Shown here: piece after piece, positions 15,303 through 23,855 of the stretch
Layout of the letters: every line of letters begins with the position of its first letter
Numbering within the stretch: the stretch's first letter is position 1
From: Streptosporangium roseum DSM 43021
GTDB taxonomy: Bacteria > Actinomycetota > Actinomycetes > Streptosporangiales > Streptosporangiaceae
DNA: 64,000 nt
Direction of reading: 5' to 3'
NCBI RefSeq assembly: GCF_000024865.1
Contig: NC_013595.1
Span: 744,001-808,000 of the forward strand
The notes under the pieces: model-generated
Told to the model about the DNA's origin: nothing
The model's input: the letters and a program-made list of their open reading frames with translations, nothing else
The model's database searches: none
Program-made: the position numbers and the translations under genes

Positions 15303-16616
15303 ATGAACGAAGTACCACCTCACGTGACGGGGCTCGCCGAGCAGCGGGCCAAGGCGCGGGCCGGCCGTGACTACGCCGGGGCCGACGCGCTCCGCGACAA
15401 GATCGAAGCAGAGGGCTGGCTCGTCCGCGACACCGGGGACGGCTTCGAGCTCACTCCCAGGCGCCCTTTCGAGGTGTGGCCCACGGTGGGCTCCGTCCCC
15501 GAGCACGGGGCGGGCCACCGGGCGCCTGGCCGGACCGGCACCGCGGGCTCCGGCACCGCGAGTTCTGACACCGCGGACGCTGGAACTGCGGGCTCCGGCA
15601 CTGCGGGCGCTGGAGCCGCGGGCTCCGGCGCAGCGGGTTCCGGAGCCGCCGGCCGTGACGCCGCCTCCATGGACGCAGGCCGGGTGGCCGAGGCCGCGGA
15701 CCCTTCCGCCCGGCCCGAACGGCTCGGCGGCCTGGACGCCGAGCGGGTCGCCGAGACCGAGGCGGCGCCCAAGCCGGAGCCCGGAGGCTCCGAACTCGTC
15801 GGCCGCTCGGACGATCACGAAGGCCATCCCGAGCGGACGATCTCCTCGCAGCTGCTGTGGGATGCGAGCCTGGCGGTGTCCCGGCTCGACGAGACGATCA
15901 CCCCGGCCGAGCCCCACAAGCCCGCCGCCGCGCCGACCGTGACCGTCGGCCTCATCGTCGACGGCTGGCCCGACGACCTGCGAGACTGCGTCCGCGCCCT
16001 GGTCGCCCGGACCGAGGCAAAGATCATCGGCTTGGACCTGGGCAACGTGGACGGCGCCGGGGCCGTCCTGGAGGAGCTGGCCGAGGAGTTTCCCCGCAGG
16101 GTGGAGGCCTGGCACGTGGCCGAGGCCCCGCACTGGAGGGGAGGCACGGCGGAGTGGGGCGAGAGCCGTACGAAGCTGCTGAGGCTCGACACCTCCGACG
16201 TGCACGTCGTGATGGAGACCTCCACGATCCTGGACGGCGACGCGATCACTCCGCTGGTCAAGGTGCTGACCGACGACGTGGCCGCGGCGGGCTGGAAGGG
16301 CGTGAACCCCGGGGCGGACGGTCACGAATGGCACGACGCCGAGCCCGGCGAGGTCCGCGGGCTGCTCGGCCACCTGTTCGCGGTCAGGCGTGACGCCGCG
16401 CTCGCGGTGGGTGGGTTCCCCGAGGGGGCCCGCTACTACCGCAACGCCGACCTGGAGTTCTCCCTCACGCTTCCCGGCACCCTCGTCGCCCTCGACAGGG
16501 ACCTGCCGGTCCACCAGGAACGGCACCGCGGTTATCACGACGTCGATCCCGGTTACCGCGACAGGGAGTCCCGCAGGACCTATGACCGCGTGCTGAGGCT
16601 GCTCCAGGACACGTAG
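15303..16616 (+). CDS. Glycosyltransferase-like protein with a CysS-tail-like N-terminus
   Basis: 437 residues. Residues 5-55 (QRAKARAGRDYAGADALRDK, then EGWLVRDTGDGFELTPR) closely resemble the C-terminal tRNA-binding tail of cysteinyl-tRNA synthetases. Residues 70-125 are a simple Ala/Gly/Ser/Thr tract encoded by near-repeats. From about residue 205 a GT-A-like family-2 fold follows: VTVGLIVDGWPDDLRDCVRAL, DLGNVDGAG, DVHVVMETSTILDGDAI as the DxD-like region, and GHLFAVRRDAALAVGGF near the acceptor site. The ATG follows GGAG with no spacing, and a TAGCGT -10 lies just upstream, suggesting a leaderless mRNA. The biochemical role is unknown. Confidence 0.8.
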   Translation: MNEVPPHVTGLAEQRAKARAGRDYAGADALRDKIEAEGWLVRDTGDGFELTPRRPFEVWPTVGSVPEHGAGHRAPGRTGTAGSGTASSDTADAGTAGSGTAGAGAAGSGAAGSGAAGRDAASMDAGRVAEAADPSARPERLGGLDAERVAETEAAPKPEPGGSELVGRSDDHEGHPERTISSQLLWDASLAVSRLDETITPAEPHKPAAAPTVTVGLIVDGWPDDLRDCVRALVARTEAKIIGLDLGNVDGAGAVLEELAEEFPRRVEAWHVAEAPHWRGGTAEWGESRTKLLRLDTSDVHVVMETSTILDGDAITPLVKVLTDDVAAAGWKGVNPGADGHEWHDAEPGEVRGLLGHLFAVRRDAALAVGGFPEGARYYRNADLEFSLTLPGTLVALDRDLPVHQERHRGYHDVDPGYRDRESRRTYDRVLRLLQDT

Positions 16617-16691
16617 GCGGTTCCCGGACACGCGGGCCACCCGGCGGCACGTAGGCTGGTCGCGGATTTCGGCCGGGTGGTGGGGAAGCGC

Positions 16692-17729
16692 ATGACTGAG
16701 CGGGTTTCAGGGGTACGGCTGGCGCCGTACACGACGTTGGGGCTGGGCGGACCGGCGAAGGCGTTCGTGACGGCGGGGTCGGCGGAGGAGATCGTCGAGC
16801 TGGTGGCGGCGGCCGACCGGGCGGGCGAGCCGGTGCTCGTGCTCGGCGGCGGCAGCAACCTGGTCGTGTCGGACGAGGGCTTCGACGGGCTGGTCGTGCG
16901 CGTCGCCTCGCGGGGGATCGAAATCGACGGCGACCGGGTCACCGTGCAGGCCGGGGAGGACTGGGACGCGCTGGTGGCCCGTACGGTGGCGGAAGGGCGC
17001 TCGGGGATCGAGTGCCTGTCCGGGATCCCGGGTCTGGTCGGGTCCACGCCGATCCAGAACGTCGGAGCCTACGGGCAGGAAGTCTCGCAGACGATCACCG
17101 GCGTGCGGGTCTACGACCGCGGGACCGGCGAGGTGAACGACCTGACCGCGGGGGAGTGCGGGTTCGCCTACCGGCACAGCGCGTTCAAGGAGGAGGTCGG
17201 GCGGCACGTCGTCCTGGCGGTCACCTACGGGCTGGCCGAGGACGGGATGTCCGGTCCGGTCGCCTACAGGGAGCTGGCCTCCAGGCTGGGCGTCGCGCTC
17301 GGCGAGCGGGTGCCGCTGGCCGAGGCCCGCGCGGCGGTGCTGGAGCTGCGCCGGGGCAAGGGGATGGTGCTCGATCCCGACGACCCGGACACCCGGAGCG
17401 CGGGCTCGTTCTTCACCAACCCGCTTCTCACCGCCGGTGAGGCGGCCGAGCTGGAGCTGCGCGCCCCCGGTTTCCCCCGCTGGGACATGCCGGACGGCTC
17501 GGTCAAGGTTCCGGCGGCCTGGCTGATCGAGAACGCCGGGTTCCCCAAGGGGTACCGGCGTGGCCCGGCGCGTATCTCCACCAAGCACACCCTTGCCATG
17601 ACAAATCCGGAAATGTCGGCAACGACCGCCGACCTCCTCGACCTGGCCCGTGAGGTCCGGGACGGGGTGCTGGAGAAGTTCGGCGTCACCCTCGTCAACG
17701 AGCCCGTGGTGGTCGGCACCCGCCTCTGA
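16692..17729 (+). CDS. murB: UDP-N-acetylenolpyruvoylglucosamine reductase
   Basis: 345 residues from ATG 16692 (GTG 16677 is an alternative). It catalyses the NADPH-dependent reduction giving UDP-MurNAc, the second committed step of peptidoglycan precursor synthesis in the cytoplasm. The FAD-binding motifs are LGGGSNLVVSDEGF and SGIPGLVGSTPIQNVGAYG. The catalytic serine is in GSFFTNP, and the C-terminal substrate motif is AAWLIENAGFPKGYRRG. The architecture is type I. It follows the glycosyltransferase gene by 75 bp. Confidence 0.97.
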   Translation: MTERVSGVRLAPYTTLGLGGPAKAFVTAGSAEEIVELVAAADRAGEPVLVLGGGSNLVVSDEGFDGLVVRVASRGIEIDGDRVTVQAGEDWDALVARTVAEGRSGIECLSGIPGLVGSTPIQNVGAYGQEVSQTITGVRVYDRGTGEVNDLTAGECGFAYRHSAFKEEVGRHVVLAVTYGLAEDGMSGPVAYRELASRLGVALGERVPLAEARAAVLELRRGKGMVLDPDDPDTRSAGSFFTNPLLTAGEAAELELRAPGFPRWDMPDGSVKVPAAWLIENAGFPKGYRRGPARISTKHTLAMTNPEMSATTADLLDLAREVRDGVLEKFGVTLVNEPVVVGTRL

Positions 17730-17820
17730 CCGCGGGCCGATCGGCGCCCGGGAAAACGACAGAGGCCCCGCGCCCGGGAATCAGCAGGTGCTCGCGCCTG
17801 TTAAAGTCGGGTGGAAACAC

Positions 17821-17925
17821 CCGAAGGGGAGTAGTCCCAATCGCGTGATCGACATGCTGGCGTCTCAGGGCGCCCGGTCGCGCGGGCCCGGAGTCCGAAC
17901 GGATCCAGGCGGACGAGACCTTCGG
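17821..17925 (+). ncRNA. yybP-ykoY (Mn2+) riboswitch
   Basis: The leader of the GDT1-family gene contains the hallmark GGGGAGTAG loop at 17826-17834 and the matching 3' element GACGAGACC at 17912-17920. The closing P1 helix is a perfect 7-bp pairing of CCGAAGG (17821-17827) with CCTTCGG (17919-17925). Arm lengths between them are as expected. This riboswitch senses Mn2+ and typically switches on manganese exporters, including TMEM165/GDT1 proteins, which is what follows. No strong terminator is obvious between it and the gene, so control may be at translation. Confidence 0.85.
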
Positions 17926-18020
17926 CCTGGCAGGCATACACCGATGCTGCCGGGCCGAAGCGTGCCCGACTCCCGGGTGCACCCTTACGGCCCGGTCGCG
18001 CGCGCGGAAGGGCAATCTCG

Positions 18021-18590
18021 TTGGAAGCGTTCTGGATCAGCCTCGCTGTGATCTTCGTCGCCGAGCTCGGCGACAAGAGCCAGCTCATGGCGATGACCTT
18101 CGCGACCCGGTTCAAGCCATGGCCGGTCCTGGCCGGCATCACCCTGGCCACCGCGGTCGTCCACCTGGTGAGTGTCGGCCTGGGCCGGCTGGCCGGTGAC
18201 CTGATCCCCACCACGGCGATCACCGTCATCGCGGGCATCGCGTTCCTCGGCTTCGCCGTGTGGACGCTGCGCGGCGACGAGCTGACCGACGAGGAGTCGC
18301 AGAAGGCACAGCGCACCACCCGGTCGGCGATCATCGCCGTGACCGTCGCGTTCTTCCTCGCCGAGCTCGGCGACAAGACCATGCTCGCCACCATCACGCT
18401 GGCCACCCAGCACGGCTGGTTCGGCACCTGGCTCGGCTCGACGGTCGGCATGGTCGCCGCCGACGCGCTGGCCATCGCGGTCGGCCGGATGCTCGGCAAG
18501 CACCTGCCCGAGAAGATCATCCGGTACGGCGCCGCCGCCGCGTTCGCGATCTTCGGTGTCGTCCTGCTGGTCGAGCCCCTACTGACCTGA
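18021..18590 (+). CDS. TMEM165/GDT1-family cation (Mn2+) transporter
   Basis: 189 residues from a TTG start with GGAAGGG about nine bases upstream. It is an integral membrane protein of six helices in two inverted halves, each carrying the family signature: VIFVAELGDKSQLMAM in the first and FFLAELGDKTMLATI in the second. The conserved E-x-G-D-(K/R)-(S/T) residues are the cation-binding site. Bacterial members export Mn2+ or exchange divalent cations. The upstream yybP-ykoY riboswitch supports a manganese-efflux role. Confidence 0.93.
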   Translation: MEAFWISLAVIFVAELGDKSQLMAMTFATRFKPWPVLAGITLATAVVHLVSVGLGRLAGDLIPTTAITVIAGIAFLGFAVWTLRGDELTDEESQKAQRTTRSAIIAVTVAFFLAELGDKTMLATITLATQHGWFGTWLGSTVGMVAADALAIAVGRMLGKHLPEKIIRYGAAAAFAIFGVVLLVEPLLT

Positions 18591-18703
18591 GCCGGTCAGG
18601 TGATCCCCGCCGGAGCCGGCCCGTAGCCGTCCGCTCTGCCCGTGTCACCGGCCCATAGCCGTTCTGGCCTGGCCGTGTCGCTGTCCGTCGCCGTCCGGTC
18701 CGC

Positions 18704-19600
18704 TCATGCCGCCTGTCCGCCGCCGGCTGGCGAGTTCGCGCCGAACGAGGTGAGCAGGTGCCGCAGGGCGGCGGTGAGCGGTCTGTCCCGGACGGCGATC
18801 GAGGTGATGACGGCTGGCCCGGCGAGCGGCCGGAAGGCCACGCGGAACGCGGGCGGCAGCCCCGAGACCTCGTAGAAGACCGTCCAGGAGGGGGCGCCCG
18901 TCCCGATCTCGGCGAGGGTCTCCTGCAGGCTGGTGAACGGCGGTCCCGGTGGCGGTTCGATCCCGGCCTCGCGGCAGGCGCCGGTGATCAGATCGTGGAA
19001 GGGCGGGTTCTTCTCTCGCGGGGCCAGCCGGAGGGGCAGGTGCGCGAGCTGCTCCAGGCGCAGCAGCGGCTCGTCCGCCAGCGGGTGGGTCGAGGGCAGA
19101 GCCACGTACAGCGGATCGGTCCAGACGGGGACCAGCCGCAGGTCGGGAGCCGAGGTCAGGGCGCGCACGAGCGCGGCGTCCAGTTCGCCCGAGCGCACGG
19201 CAGCCAGCCGGTCGGCCAGCGGGGCGTTCTTGAGCCGGACCTGCAGGCGGGGCGCGATGGCTGCCAGCTCGGCCAGGGCGCAGTAGAGCCGATCTCCCGG
19301 GCCGTGGATCGCGCCCAGCCGCAGGATGCCGTCCGTACCCGCCGTGATCTCGGCCGCGACCTGCCGGGCGCGGTGCGCCGCGGCGAGCACGGCCCTGGCC
19401 TCGGGCAGCAGGCGCTCTCCCGCGGCGGACAGATGGACGTGCCGGGTCGAGCGGTCGAAGAGCGGCAGCCCGAGCTCCCGCTCCAGCCTGCGGATCTGCT
19501 GGCTCACCGCGGACTGCACGATGTTCAGGCGCTCGGCGGCCCGGCCGAATCCTCCCTCCTCCGCGACGGCGAGGAAGTACTCCAGCTGCCGGAGCTCCAC
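18704..19600 (-). CDS. LysR-family transcriptional regulator
   Basis: 298 residues if it starts at GTG 19600, which has GGAGGG just upstream; ATG 19618 or 19615 would add six or five residues. The N-terminal winged HTH is clear (ELRQLEYFLAVAEEGGFGRAAERLNIVQSAVSQQIRRLE). A two-lobed periplasmic-binding-protein-like effector domain follows. It is divergent from the cupin-MFS pair, the classical LysR arrangement, so it probably controls those genes in response to a small compound. Confidence 0.93.
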   Translation of the reverse strand: MELRQLEYFLAVAEEGGFGRAAERLNIVQSAVSQQIRRLERELGLPLFDRSTRHVHLSAAGERLLPEARAVLAAAHRARQVAAEITAGTDGILRLGAIHGPGDRLYCALAELAAIAPRLQVRLKNAPLADRLAAVRSGELDAALVRALTSAPDLRLVPVWTDPLYVALPSTHPLADEPLLRLEQLAHLPLRLAPREKNPPFHDLITGACREAGIEPPPGPPFTSLQETLAEIGTGAPSWTVFYEVSGLPPAFRVAFRPLAGPAVITSIAVRDRPLTAALRHLLTSFGANSPAGGGQAA

Positions 19601-19651
19601 GGCCCCTCCATTCATCACGATCGGTGATTTCTGCAGGTGACAACTGCTTCT

Positions 19652-19691
19652 GGTTCGCGGGATGTTCCCACGCTCGAATGGGACGCGAACC
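19652..19691. promoter_or_regulatory. Nested inverted repeat in the LysR/cupin intergenic region
   Basis: GGTTCGCG and CGCGAACC form the outer arms and TTCCCA/TGGGA the inner arms around CGCTCGAA. It lies between the divergent starts, immediately upstream of the cupin ribosome-binding site, so it is a candidate regulator-binding site or leader hairpin. Confidence 0.5.
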
Positions 19692-19707
19692 TTTGGAAGG
19701 AGCAGGC

Positions 19708-20217
19708 ATGTCCATCAGTGATCCGAATATGAGCAGTGCCGTGGTCGTCCGCGCGGAGAGCGCCGAGGTGGTGGAACTGTCGGCAGGGAGCGCGTTCGGG
19801 CTCCTGGCCGACGCCAGTGGCACCTGGGGCGCGCTCGGCGTCAACCGCCTCTCGCTGAGTAGCGGCGCCCAGGGAGCCGGTCCGCACCATCACACGCTGT
19901 CCTCAGAGGCGTTCTACGTGCTCGACGGGGCCATGGAGTTCCTGCTCGGCGACCGGGTGACCACGGTGGCCAGGGGCGACCTCCTGGTGGTGCCGCCGAG
20001 GATGCCGCACGCGTTCGGCGCCGCCCCCGGTTCGACCGCCGAGGTGCTGGTGGTCATGACGCCCGGCGTCGAGCGCTTCGGCTACTTCCGGCACCTCGGG
20101 CGCGTCGCCCATGGTCAGGAGGGCGCCGACAGCCTGCTGGCCGTACAGGAACGCTACGACGTCCACTTCGTGAGCAGTGCGGCCTGGCAGGCCGCACGGA
20201 CCTCCGCCGCCCGATGA
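19708..20217 (+). CDS. Cupin-domain protein
   Basis: 169 residues from ATG 19708 with GGAAGGAG upstream. The two cupin motifs are present: GPHHHTLSSEAFYVLDGAMEF (metal ligands His, His, Glu) and a second containing VPPRMPHAFG (His). It is therefore a small metal-binding beta-barrel, possibly a dioxygenase, isomerase or ligand-binding protein. Its stop overlaps the start of the MFS gene (ATGA), so the two are co-translated. It may act on the compound exported by that transporter. Confidence 0.88.
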   Translation: MSISDPNMSSAVVVRAESAEVVELSAGSAFGLLADASGTWGALGVNRLSLSSGAQGAGPHHHTLSSEAFYVLDGAMEFLLGDRVTTVARGDLLVVPPRMPHAFGAAPGSTAEVLVVMTPGVERFGYFRHLGRVAHGQEGADSLLAVQERYDVHFVSSAAWQAARTSAAR

Positions 20218-21602
20218 AAGAAGCGCCGTCCATGCCTTCCCCCTCTGCCACCGGGCAGCCGCCCGTCGTGGCCGCCGATCCGGCCCCGATCGGGTCGTTC
20301 TCGACCGCGGTACGGCTCGGCGCCCTGTTCGGGCCCGCGGTGTTCGGCGTCACCGCGGCTGGTGTCGCGCTGCCCAAGGTCGCGGCCGCGCTGCATGCCG
20401 GACCCGCCGCGGTGGCCTGGGTCCTCACCGCGCACGCCCTCGCGCTCGGCATCGGCACCGCGGTCTTCGGGCGGCTGGCCGACTCCTGGGGCGTGCGGGC
20501 CGCTCTCGCCGCCGGCTCGCTGGTCCTGGCGGCCGGCGCCGTGGTCTGCCTGGTGGCCCCCAACCTGGGCGTGCTGATCGCCGGCCGTCTGGTGCTCGCC
20601 GCCGGATCGGGGGCGATGACCGCCGGCGGCCTGGCCCTGCTGGCCGCCACCGATCCGGCCAGGCGGGCCGGGGTGCTGGCCGCCTACGGCGGCGTCATGG
20701 CGCTGTTCGCGGCCGGTGCCACGCTGATCGGCGGCATGGCGACGACCTGGCTGTCGTGGCGGGTCACCCTCGTGCTGCCGGCGCTGTCACTGCTGGCTGT
20801 GCCGTTCTGCCTGGTCCTGGCCACCAGGCCTGGATCGCGCAGGCCGGTGGACGTGGCCGGCGCGGCCATGCTCGCCGCCGCGGCCGCCTCGCTGCTGCTC
20901 CTGATCCAGGCGCCGGCGCTGGACCTGCCGGGTGCGGTCGCCGCGGTGGTCGCGGCCGTGCTGGTGCTGTCCTCGGCGGGCCTGGCCCGGCAGGTCCGGC
21001 GCAGAGCGGACGGCTTCGTGCCCCGCTCCGTGGTGGGCGACGCGGGATTCTGGATCGCGGCGGCCATCGGCGTCGGCGTCTACGGCGGGCTGTTCGCCGC
21101 GATGTACGCGGTGCCCCAGATCCTGGCCAAAACCCACGGCTGGAGCGTGCTCGCGGTCGGCGCCGCGCTGCTGCCCGGCGCCGCGGTGGGCGCCGTGCTG
21201 TCCCGCCTGGCGGGCGGTCTCGGCGCCGGCACCGGCCGGCGGCTCCTGGCCGGCGCCGCCACCGTGACGGGCGTCATCCTGGCCGTGTCCGGGATCACGG
21301 GCGGTGGGGCGTTTCCCCTGGTCGCGGGCACCTCGCTCGCGCTGGCCACCTTCGCCCTCACCCAGGTGGTGCTCACGGGGGAGATGTCGGCCCGGCTCCC
21401 GCCGCCCCTGCGCGGCGCGGGCATGGGGCTGCTCAACCTCGCCTTCTTCGTCGGCGGCGGCGTCGGCTCCGCCGTGGCCGGCGCGCTGGCCCCGTCGATG
21501 GGCCTGTCCCGCGTGCTCGTCGTGGTGGCGTGCTTCCCGCTGGCCGCCGCGGTGCTCGCGCTGACGCCGGTGCGCGCCCCGAAGGGCGAGCCGGGGCGCT
21601 GA
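20214..21602 (+). CDS. MFS efflux transporter
   Basis: 462 residues with about 12-14 hydrophobic helices. The MFS loop-2/3 motif is recognisable as GRLADSWGVRAALAAG, and motif C-like sequence as AGSGAMTAGGLALLA. It resembles the drug:H+ antiporter group. Its ATG overlaps the cupin TGA by four bases. With the divergent LysR gene it forms a compact detoxification or export module; the substrate cannot be told from sequence. Confidence 0.9.
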   Translation: MKEAPSMPSPSATGQPPVVAADPAPIGSFSTAVRLGALFGPAVFGVTAAGVALPKVAAALHAGPAAVAWVLTAHALALGIGTAVFGRLADSWGVRAALAAGSLVLAAGAVVCLVAPNLGVLIAGRLVLAAGSGAMTAGGLALLAATDPARRAGVLAAYGGVMALFAAGATLIGGMATTWLSWRVTLVLPALSLLAVPFCLVLATRPGSRRPVDVAGAAMLAAAAASLLLLIQAPALDLPGAVAAVVAAVLVLSSAGLARQVRRRADGFVPRSVVGDAGFWIAAAIGVGVYGGLFAAMYAVPQILAKTHGWSVLAVGAALLPGAAVGAVLSRLAGGLGAGTGRRLLAGAATVTGVILAVSGITGGGAFPLVAGTSLALATFALTQVVLTGEMSARLPPPLRGAGMGLLNLAFFVGGGVGSAVAGALAPSMGLSRVLVVVACFPLAAAVLALTPVRAPKGEPGR

Positions 21603-21791
21603 CCCCGGCCCGGAACGCCGACCGGCAGATCGGGCGCTGATCGATCGGGCGTCGGCCGGTCGGGCGCCGGCCGGTCGGACGCTCCGGGCCGGCCGTACGC
21701 CTCGCCGCCGGTACGGCCCCGCCGCTCGCGGGCTGTGCCGCCGGTGCGGTCCGGCCGCTCGCGGGCTGTACCGTCGGCGGCCGGGGACCGC

Positions 21792-22028
21792 TCAGGCCAG
21801 GCGGGCTTCGATCTCCCGGACGCTGGGATTGACCAGGGCCGATCCGTCGGGCAGGACCACGGTCGGGATCAGCCAGGAGCCGTTGTTGAGTTCGGTGATG
21901 AGCTCGATCGCGCCCGGCGTCCGGTCGACGTCCACCTCGGTGAAGGGGATGTCCGCGCGGGTGAGCCCCTCCTTCAGCCGGTGGCAGTGGCCGCACCAGG
22001 GGGCGCTGTAGACGGTGAGGGAGGCCAT
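21792..22028 (-). CDS. Mycoredoxin-like glutaredoxin
   Basis: 78 residues from ATG 22028 with GGGGA four bases upstream; an ATG five codons earlier lacks such a site. It has a thioredoxin fold with active site APWCGHCHRLK, the cis-Pro region SWLIPTVVLPDG and a C-terminal helix. The Cys-x-x-Cys and size match mycoredoxin-1, which reduces mycothiol mixed disulfides in actinobacteria. Confidence 0.9.
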   Translation of the reverse strand: MASLTVYSAPWCGHCHRLKEGLTRADIPFTEVDVDRTPGAIELITELNNGSWLIPTVVLPDGSALVNPSVREIEARLA

Positions 22029-22052
22029 GAATTCCCCATTCAACAGGTGGGT

Positions 22053-22082
22053 TTGACCGGAATGCTATCTAGCGAATACTCT
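22053..22082 (+). promoter_or_regulatory. Candidate sigma-70-type promoter of the oligopeptide ABC operon
   Basis: TTGACC, 18 bases, then TACTCT, in a locally AT-rich stretch 40 bases ahead of the binding-protein start codon. Confidence 0.45.
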
Positions 22083-22122
22083 CCTGTGCCAAGTGGATAG
22101 TAATGGTAGACGCAGCAGCTAG

Positions 22123-23802
22123 GTGAGCTGGCTGTCGCATGAAAGTGGGTCCCCCGTGCCCGATCTCCCCGATGCCGCCCTCACCCGACGCTCTCTTCTG
22201 AGATCCATCGCCATCGTGGGAGGCCTGGCCGCGTTCCCGGCTCTCGTCACGGCCTGTGGCTCGGACGGCCCGGCGGCCACGTCCGGGGGCGCCGGCGGCG
22301 CGGCGAAGTCCCTCGACGTCCTGAAGGTCGCGCTGCCCTCCTCCATCAGCTCGCTGGACGCGAGCAAGGAGGCGGGCATCATGAACTACGTCGTCGCCCT
22401 CCTCTGCCAGGAGGCGCTCGTCGGAGTCGGCCAGGACGGCAGCCTCCAGCCGGCCCTGGCCGAGTCGTGGAGCCGTAAGGACCCGAAGACCTACGTCTAC
22501 AAGATCCGCAGTGGCGTCACCTTCGCCGACGGGACGCCGCTGACCGCCGACGACATCGTGGCCAGCCTCGACCTGCACGCCAAGAAGGGCTCCACCTCGG
22601 CCTTCGCCTACGCCTACGCCAACGTCGACAAGATCGAGGCCGGTGGACCCGCCGAGGTGACCATCACGCTGAAGCAGCCCGACGCGTCCTTCGCCTGGAC
22701 CCCGTCCCCGGGGACCCTTCTCGTGACGAGCCGGAAGTTCATCGAGGCCACCGGCCAGGACATCGGCACCCCCACCGGGAAGATCCTCGGGACCGGGCCG
22801 TACCGGGTGACCGAGTTCGCGCCCGACTCGCACGTGACGCTGGAGCGCAACGACGCCTGGTGGGGCGGCAAGGCGCCGTACCGCCAGATCAGGCTCGACT
22901 TCATCCCCGAGGAGTCCACCCGGCTGCTCGCCATGCGGGGCGGCTCGGTCGACGTCGCGCTGAACGTGCCCGCCGAGCAGATCGACCAGTGGAAGGCGGT
23001 CTCCGGCGTCGAGCTGAAGACGGCCAGCGACCGTTCCCTGGTCACGCTCGCCTTCAACACCGCCAAGAAGCCGTGGAACGACATCCACGTCCGCAAGGCG
23101 GTCGCCCACGCGGTCGACAGGGACGGCATCGTGCGCAGCGTCCTGCGCGGCCACGGTCAGGTCGCCACCACCGTCACCGACCCCGCCCAGTGGGGCGGCG
23201 TGCTCGGCGAGGCCGAGGTCAAGAGCCTGTACGAGAGCATCCCGCAGTACGGCTTCGACCTCGCCAAGGCCCGCGCCGAGCTGGCCTTGTCGTCGGTTCC
23301 CGGCGGCTTCAGCGACGTGCTGACCTACCCCGGCAGCGGACCGCAGCTCGGCAGGGCCGCGCTCACCCTCGCGCAGAACCTCAAGACCATCGGGATCACC
23401 CTGGAGGTCAAGGAGGTCCCGCTGGAGCAGTGGATCGCCGAGCTCGGCAAGCACGCCTCCGGCATCTACCTCGGCTGGTACTTCGCGACGACGGGCGATC
23501 CGTCGGAGTACATCCAGCAGCTCCTCAACGGCGCCTTCGTCGGCGAGAACGGTTCCAACATCGCCGAGTACGCCGACGACGAGGTGACCGGGCTGCTCGA
23601 CCAGGCCAAGAAGGGCACCGACGAGGCGGCCCGGGGCAAGCTCCTCGGGGAGGCGCTGGTCAAGGCCGCCGCCGACGTCCCCTACCAGCCGCTGTGGTGG
23701 GGCGAGGCGGCGACCGCGTTCGGTCCCGGTGTCGGTGCCGCGGACTTCGGGCCCTACTTCTTCGTCGGCCCCTGGGCCGCCCAGCTCTCCACCCGCTCGT
23801 GA
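22123..23802 (+). CDS. ABC transporter solute-binding lipoprotein, family 5 (oligopeptide/nickel type)
   Basis: 559 residues from GTG 22123; GTG 22156 would remove 11 residues and neither has a strong ribosome-binding site. A twin-arginine-like LTRRSLLRS precedes the hydrophobic core, and the lipobox LVTAC gives a lipidated Cys. The mature protein has the family-5 pattern: ALAESWSRKDPKTYVYKIR, VTFADGTPLTADDIVASL and a dipeptide-binding-like C-terminal lobe. It captures peptides or similar compounds outside the cell for the two permeases downstream. It is the first gene of a tight five-gene operon. Confidence 0.93.
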   Translation: MSWLSHESGSPVPDLPDAALTRRSLLRSIAIVGGLAAFPALVTACGSDGPAATSGGAGGAAKSLDVLKVALPSSISSLDASKEAGIMNYVVALLCQEALVGVGQDGSLQPALAESWSRKDPKTYVYKIRSGVTFADGTPLTADDIVASLDLHAKKGSTSAFAYAYANVDKIEAGGPAEVTITLKQPDASFAWTPSPGTLLVTSRKFIEATGQDIGTPTGKILGTGPYRVTEFAPDSHVTLERNDAWWGGKAPYRQIRLDFIPEESTRLLAMRGGSVDVALNVPAEQIDQWKAVSGVELKTASDRSLVTLAFNTAKKPWNDIHVRKAVAHAVDRDGIVRSVLRGHGQVATTVTDPAQWGGVLGEAEVKSLYESIPQYGFDLAKARAELALSSVPGGFSDVLTYPGSGPQLGRAALTLAQNLKTIGITLEVKEVPLEQWIAELGKHASGIYLGWYFATTGDPSEYIQQLLNGAFVGENGSNIAEYADDEVTGLLDQAKKGTDEAARGKLLGEALVKAAADVPYQPLWWGEAATAFGPGVGAADFGPYFFVGPWAAQLSTRS

Positions 23803-23855
23803 CCGGGCCGGAGACACCGGCGGCGCCGGAAGGTCCGGTGGCACCGGAGGCGCTC

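Noticed and set aside
20177..21640. 487-codon plus-strand frame overlapping the MFS gene
   Set aside because: Arg/Gly/Ala-rich and without membrane helices; it is a frame-shifted shadow of the transporter.
22860..23855. N-terminal extension of the S9 peptidase back into the binding-protein gene
   Set aside because: The residues are an out-of-frame reading of the binding protein. The ATG at 23856 has a GGAGG site and the peptidase homology begins after it.
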